From Paenibacillus kribbensis (lineage in GTDB: Bacteria > Bacillota > Bacilli > Paenibacillales > Paenibacillaceae), in NCBI RefSeq assembly GCF_002240415.1, contig NZ_CP020028.1, positions 2,071,501 through 2,135,500 of the forward strand: DNA of 64,000 nt, given 5' to 3'. The notes under the pieces were generated by a model that ran no database searches, was not told where the DNA came from, and was given only the letters and a program-made list of their open reading frames with translations. Below, one piece after another: positions 60,415 to 64,000 of this stretch (positions are counted from its first letter, which is position 1; each line of letters opens with the position of its first letter). A program made the position numbers and the translations under genes.

Positions 60415-62457
60415 ATGGGTGTAACGAACACGAAAGGCGACTGGAAGGAGCTAACTTCGGATGAACTGTTGGTGCTTACACGCTGTTTTATCCGGTACGC
60501 TGGACAGCCTATGAAGGAAGAAGAGCCTTTGCAGCTTTCCAGGGGAGTGTTAAGCGGAGCCGAAACGAAGCTGGCATTGCATGGATTGCGTGCCCGAGGC
60601 TGGATGGAGGCAGTTACCAAATCGTGGGGGGAACGCATTTTATATATCCCGCTTCATCGGCTACCTGACTTGTACGATATGTTGTTAGAGCAAGGTACGA
60701 TGAATATGATGCATACAGATCATCCAGTGACTGTACATGAAGCAAAGACAGGACTGGAGGCAGAGCTGCTGCACGTGCTGTCACATATTGCGAAGCAGGG
60801 AGTTCCTTTGACGGCCAAAGGAACCATACATAAGCGATCATTGCAAAAATTGATCGAACTGACTCCCTTCCGTTCAGAGGATCTGGAGGGACTTGGACTG
60901 CAGTACGCGCACACCGATCAGTATCCGGTGCAAACGGCGGTAATGATGGATTTGCTGCTGAGCCTGGGGCTGCTGGTCAAGGAAGCGGTATCCTTTCGCA
61001 TTCAGGAAACGGAACTGGCAGCTTGGATTCATTTGTCTGCTTGGCAAATGCGCAAGCATATCTTTATCACACTCATGGAAAGATACGGCAAGGCCGAAGC
61101 GTCTATGCAGCATTTTCGATACATGCTGTGCGCTGCCTCCCAGTATGCAGGAGCTGAGGGCTGGCTGCCTGTCAAGTCATTGCTGCAATGGATGCTTCAG
61201 GTGGGCCTGATCTCACAGGAGAGCCTGAGCAGAACGGGCTCCCAAACTAGTGCCCCTTTGGAATTTGCTGCTGCATCCGGAAGTTCTGAAGCCTTTGAGG
61301 AGGGTACGGCTATTGAATTTAACTTTAGCGAACATGACATGGATGAGATTAAAGGCTGGCTGAAAGCCTTGACCGCTTTTGGAATGGGCGATTGGGGACT
61401 AAGCGCATTGGGCGAATTGTGCTTTCGCTGGAATGTATCCCCGCTGGATATGCTTCGGCTATATCAGGATGAGGTAGGGCATCAAGAGCAGGGGACCTTT
61501 TACATGCAGCCAGATTTTGAAATATTGGTACCGCCGGATGTAGCTTATGATGTTCGCTGGCAGCTGGAATGCTGCTGTGAACGTGTGACAGGAGATCGGA
61601 TGGCAGTATACCGTCTCACGAGAGAAAGTGTTGCAGAAGCAATTGAACTGGGTATGGAGGCGCAAGCGATTTTTGCCCTTCTGGATAAGCATAGCCAGAC
61701 AGGTGTACCTGATCATGTGCGTGTGGCTGTGGAGCAGTGGGCTGACAGTGTCGGACGAACAGCATTTGCATCGGTAACACTCCTGCGCTGTGGTACACAT
61801 GACGATGCAGACACTGTTGCACGCCATCCCGGGCTGGAAGGGCTGCTTGAACGGATCGGCGAACGGGATTTTATTATTCCGGCCCGCTCGGCTGCCAAAA
61901 TCCGCAAGACGCTTGCTGCAATTGGATTGAGTCCGCGCCGGGAGCTGGAAGGTACGGACGAGCCCATTCACCGTTATCCATTGGCAGCGGTAACAGATCA
62001 CATAAGCTCAGACAGTCCTGACAGTGAAATTTGCCCGTATGACATAACGATAAACGATGGCACAGCCGAGTTCACATTTTCCCAGGAGGGGAGAGCAGGT
62101 CTGGTTTATACCGGACGAACACTGCACTTTTATGAGCGGGAGCATACGCTGCCTGATCCGCTCGACTATTTTCCAGAAAGCTCCGCAGTGCCCTCCTCAT
62201 GGACAAAAGAATGGAGAAGCTATCATGTGTCCACTGCCCGGCAGTTGATCGAACAAGCGATTCACTGGCAGACGGCGGTGGGATTGCGAATCGGCAGGGC
62301 AGAGGTTAAATGGATACCGGAATCGGTGATTCCCGGCGAACCGTGGAGTGTCATAGGCTGGTATGCCTCTGAAGAAGGTGCTGAAGCACCAGTTCGCGCG
62401 ACCCTGCAGCCAGGTGAATGGTCAGATATGCGGCTGCTGGTTCCTTTTACATCGTAG
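60415..62457 (+). CDS. Helicase_C_3 / XPB N-terminal-like protein, partner of the helicase
   Basis: A 680-residue protein. The central stretch (about 360-515) is the Helicase_C_3 domain: FYMQPDFEILVPPDVAYDV, RMAVYRLTRESVAEAIELG, LLDKHSQTGVPDHVRVAVEQ. The rest is helical with winged-helix-like repeats and no Walker motif. This is the same pair seen in mycobacteria (Rv0861c helicase with Rv0862c). Gap to the helicase is six bases. The role is unknown; a loader or nuclease-like partner is inference. Confidence 0.8.
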   Translation: MGVTNTKGDWKELTSDELLVLTRCFIRYAGQPMKEEEPLQLSRGVLSGAETKLALHGLRARGWMEAVTKSWGERILYIPLHRLPDLYDMLLEQGTMNMMHTDHPVTVHEAKTGLEAELLHVLSHIAKQGVPLTAKGTIHKRSLQKLIELTPFRSEDLEGLGLQYAHTDQYPVQTAVMMDLLLSLGLLVKEAVSFRIQETELAAWIHLSAWQMRKHIFITLMERYGKAEASMQHFRYMLCAASQYAGAEGWLPVKSLLQWMLQVGLISQESLSRTGSQTSAPLEFAAASGSSEAFEEGTAIEFNFSEHDMDEIKGWLKALTAFGMGDWGLSALGELCFRWNVSPLDMLRLYQDEVGHQEQGTFYMQPDFEILVPPDVAYDVRWQLECCCERVTGDRMAVYRLTRESVAEAIELGMEAQAIFALLDKHSQTGVPDHVRVAVEQWADSVGRTAFASVTLLRCGTHDDADTVARHPGLEGLLERIGERDFIIPARSAAKIRKTLAAIGLSPRRELEGTDEPIHRYPLAAVTDHISSDSPDSEICPYDITINDGTAEFTFSQEGRAGLVYTGRTLHFYEREHTLPDPLDYFPESSAVPSSWTKEWRSYHVSTARQLIEQAIHWQTAVGLRIGRAEVKWIPESVIPGEPWSVIGWYASEEGAEAPVRATLQPGEWSDMRLLVPFTS

Positions 62458-62561
62458 AGCCGGGAAGTGCATGAAACTCCTTCTTCTCAAAAGGAGGATG
62501 TGGTATGATGAATGAGTCTACTTTACTAGGTAGAACTTTATACAAAGTGAGATGAACATTC

Positions 62562-63002
62562 ATGAGCGTAGCCGAATTGAATACGGTCAATATGGCAGAA
62601 GTGCTTATTAACGCCTATGAATTGGGCGATATGGTCAACCGATCCTTCGAGGTATCGGATTATTTATATTGGAAGCAGCGTGTGGAACAGAACCCGTCTA
62701 TTCAGGCGTGTGTGCGCAAGCTGGATGCCAAGAAGGAGTTATTCGCGGAAACGGAGCGTTTTGGACATTTTCACCCGAACTATCATGAAGCGAAGGACGC
62801 AGTGAAGGTCGTTGAGCTGGAACTGGAACAATTCCAGGAAGTTGTGGAGTTCAAACGGGCGGAAAAGGCGTTGGATGATATGCTTCATGCGATGTCCGAA
62901 ACGATTGCATTTTCCGTGTCTGACACGATAAAGGTCCCAAGCAATGATCCGAATGTGAAAAAGGGTGGATGCGGTAGCGGAGGCAAGTGCTCCTGCGGAT
63001 AA
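62562..63002 (+). CDS. ricF: RicF (YlbF) regulator
   Basis: A 146-residue helical protein of the YlbF/YmcA family. With RicA and RicT it forms an Fe-S containing complex that affects RNA processing by RNase Y, competence and sporulation in Bacillus. The end KKGGCGSGGKCSCG gives three cysteines suited to bind the cluster. Start ATG 62562 (no strong ribosome site). It precedes ylbG, as in Bacillus. Confidence 0.9.
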   Translation: MSVAELNTVNMAEVLINAYELGDMVNRSFEVSDYLYWKQRVEQNPSIQACVRKLDAKKELFAETERFGHFHPNYHEAKDAVKVVELELEQFQEVVEFKRAEKALDDMLHAMSETIAFSVSDTIKVPSNDPNVKKGGCGSGGKCSCG

Positions 63003-63031
63003 ACCATAGGGAGGATAGCGACGGAGGGGAG

Positions 63032-63301
63032 ATGAAGCGAATGTTTGCCGAGCGGACAGGGTACATCATATGGGTAAGCGATATCAAAGCTGCCCGCAAT
63101 TTGGAGAAATACGGGAATGTCCACTACATTTCAAGGCGCATGCATTATGTAGTCATTTATATGAATGCGGATCGGGCAGAGGATACCGTCAAAAATATTC
63201 GCAGGCTTTCCTATGTGCGCAAGGTCGAACGCTCTTTCCGAAATGAGATTAGGACGGAGTATAACGACGAAAAGGAAAAGATGAAGGAATATGAAATATA
63301 A
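63032..63301 (+). CDS. ylbG: YlbG (DUF2129)
   Basis: An 89-residue protein of the YlbG family: RTGYIIWVSDIKAARNLEKY, RRMHYVVIYMNADRAEDT and RRLSYVRKVERS. The function is unknown. Start ATG 63032 after ACGGAGGGGAG; the longer open frame begins inside ricF. The stop of ricF and this start are 29 bases apart, so co-transcription is likely. Confidence 0.92.
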   Translation: MKRMFAERTGYIIWVSDIKAARNLEKYGNVHYISRRMHYVVIYMNADRAEDTVKNIRRLSYVRKVERSFRNEIRTEYNDEKEKMKEYEI

Positions 63302-63330
63302 TCTTCGAATGTTATAAGTTGTAAATTAAT

Positions 63331-63363
63331 AAAAAAGTCGGCCTACGGGCTGGCTTTTTTTTA
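63331..63363 (+). terminator. Intrinsic terminator
   Basis: AAGTCGGCC pairs with GGCTGGCTT (two G-U pairs), then T. Confidence 0.85.
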
Positions 63364-63528
63364 TAAAGTCAGGACTTTTGCATAATATGTCTTAATGCTG
63401 TTAGACCTAAAAAATCTTTAAAACCAGTCATAAACTTCAATTTTGTAACTTGTAGTCCCGGGTCTGTTGAGGTAACATATGAATATATTGGTAGATATAA
63501 AGACCTATATGGTGGGGAGAGTGATCCC

Positions 63529-63966
63529 GTGCGTGACAAGGCAATGCAGCGATGGAGTACATACGAACCGTTCTACGTAGAGATGGGTGATAAAAAAGTC
63601 GCTGATATCGTGATTACAAATCATGCAAAAACACGTTACTTAGATCGGGTAGAGCAGAAACAGTCCGAGACGAATCATATCGCCGCCTGGCTTTGGGAAT
63701 GTCTGAAGCAAAATAGGATGGAGTCCTACTATCATAACGAAGAGGATGTATATTTAATTGATGGTGATCTGGTTGTCGTGGCTGAATTTGGTGAGTTGCC
63801 AGGCGAGATGGATATTGCGGGGAATCCGCTCCACAAGATGATTGTCATTACCTTTTTGGGCCGGATGTCAGAGACGATTGAACTCAGGGACTTGAAGTCC
63901 TACTATTCATGGTTACGCCATTCGCGGCGTATGACACTAATGAAAAGCGCTCGCAAGCAAAAATAG
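63529..63966 (+). CDS. Conserved-looking protein of unknown function
   Basis: A 145-residue soluble protein. The start is GTG 63529 after GGTGGGGAGAGTG; ATG 63544 is an alternative. VITNHAKTRYLDRVEQK resembles the start of RelE/Bro-like or DUF4258-type folds, where an N-terminal strand and H-x-x-x-R pattern recur, but I cannot assign it. The C-terminus is strongly basic (WLRHSRRMTLMKSARKQK). There is no antitoxin-like partner within the window. Confidence 0.65.
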   Translation: MRDKAMQRWSTYEPFYVEMGDKKVADIVITNHAKTRYLDRVEQKQSETNHIAAWLWECLKQNRMESYYHNEEDVYLIDGDLVVVAEFGELPGEMDIAGNPLHKMIVITFLGRMSETIELRDLKSYYSWLRHSRRMTLMKSARKQK

Positions 63967-64000
63967 TCAAATAAACATAGTCGGTAATGAATCAGACGGT

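Noticed and set aside
63529..63966. RelE-like toxin
   Set aside because: Resemblance is limited to one N-terminal pattern and no antitoxin gene is visible inside the window.
1..64000. CRISPR arrays, prophage modules, plasmid or chromosomal origin
   Set aside because: No regularly spaced repeats, phage structural genes or DnaA-box clusters were seen on reading.

Overview
The window is a low-to-moderate GC Firmicutes chromosome, most likely a Paenibacillus of the polymyxa type. Pointers are AGGAGG-type ribosome sites, a tyrosine T-box, CcpA with a cre site, a bacilliredoxin (YtxJ), RicF/YlbG, YlaN-FtsW, an Asp23 protein, and gene order matching Bacillus (ytxJ - ccpA - acuA/acsA - tyrosyl-tRNA synthetase - rpsD). 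The genus call is inference from gene content. No CRISPR array, rRNA operon, prophage or complete insertion sequence was seen.

Layout. 1-4.6 kb: 3' end of a secreted GH53 galactanase, a chemoreceptor, then a decayed patch holding a frameshifted yellow/MRJP-type propeller gene, an IS3-family remnant and an AT-rich tandem repeat. 4.6-6.3 kb: malic enzyme. 6.5-17.8 kb: a nitrate assimilation island with narK (nitrate uptake), nasB-nasC (NADH-nitrate reductase), nirB-nirD (nitrite reductase), and between them a divergent ANTAR antiterminator gene coupled to a trpD2-like gene. 17.8-19.2 kb: a doubly nonsense-mutated Rpn-type nuclease gene and a lone tRNA-Val(GAC). 19.3-28.8 kb: housekeeping genes (GNAT, metallo-beta-lactamase fold, speA, MFS exporter, gnd, rhodanese) and an unrecognised 199-residue gene. 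29-34.7 kb: a divergent EPSP synthase, a CoA-binding protein and a PTS operon in which an EIICBA transporter is followed by its own enzyme I. 34.8-47.8 kb: bacilliredoxin, ccpA, mtnN, acuA/acsA, a large class A PBP, T-box-controlled tyrosyl-tRNA synthetase, an AraC regulator and rpsD. 48-58.5 kb: GAF-GGDEF protein, lipoprotein, M29 aminopeptidase, an HPr-like protein without the histidine loop, ylaN, Ca2+/H+ antiporter, asp23, ftsW, M20 peptidase and CBS protein. 58.5-64 kb: an XPB-type helicase with its Helicase_C_3 partner, then ricF (ylbF), ylbG and one unknown gene.

The most interesting system is the nitrate island. Each of its three structural promoters (narK, nasB, nirB) carries the same two-layer control. 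A GlnR/TnrA-type box (TGTNA-N7-TNACA) lies directly on the -35. Downstream is a leader with two short hairpins whose hexaloops all fit AAYGRN, the second overlapping an intrinsic terminator: the ANTAR antitermination architecture. The ANTAR protein, encoded at the centre of the island, has lost its phospho-acceptor aspartate and shares an operon with a TrpD2-type protein. NasB itself keeps a shrunken, cysteine-stripped copy of the nitrite-reductase siroheme domain.
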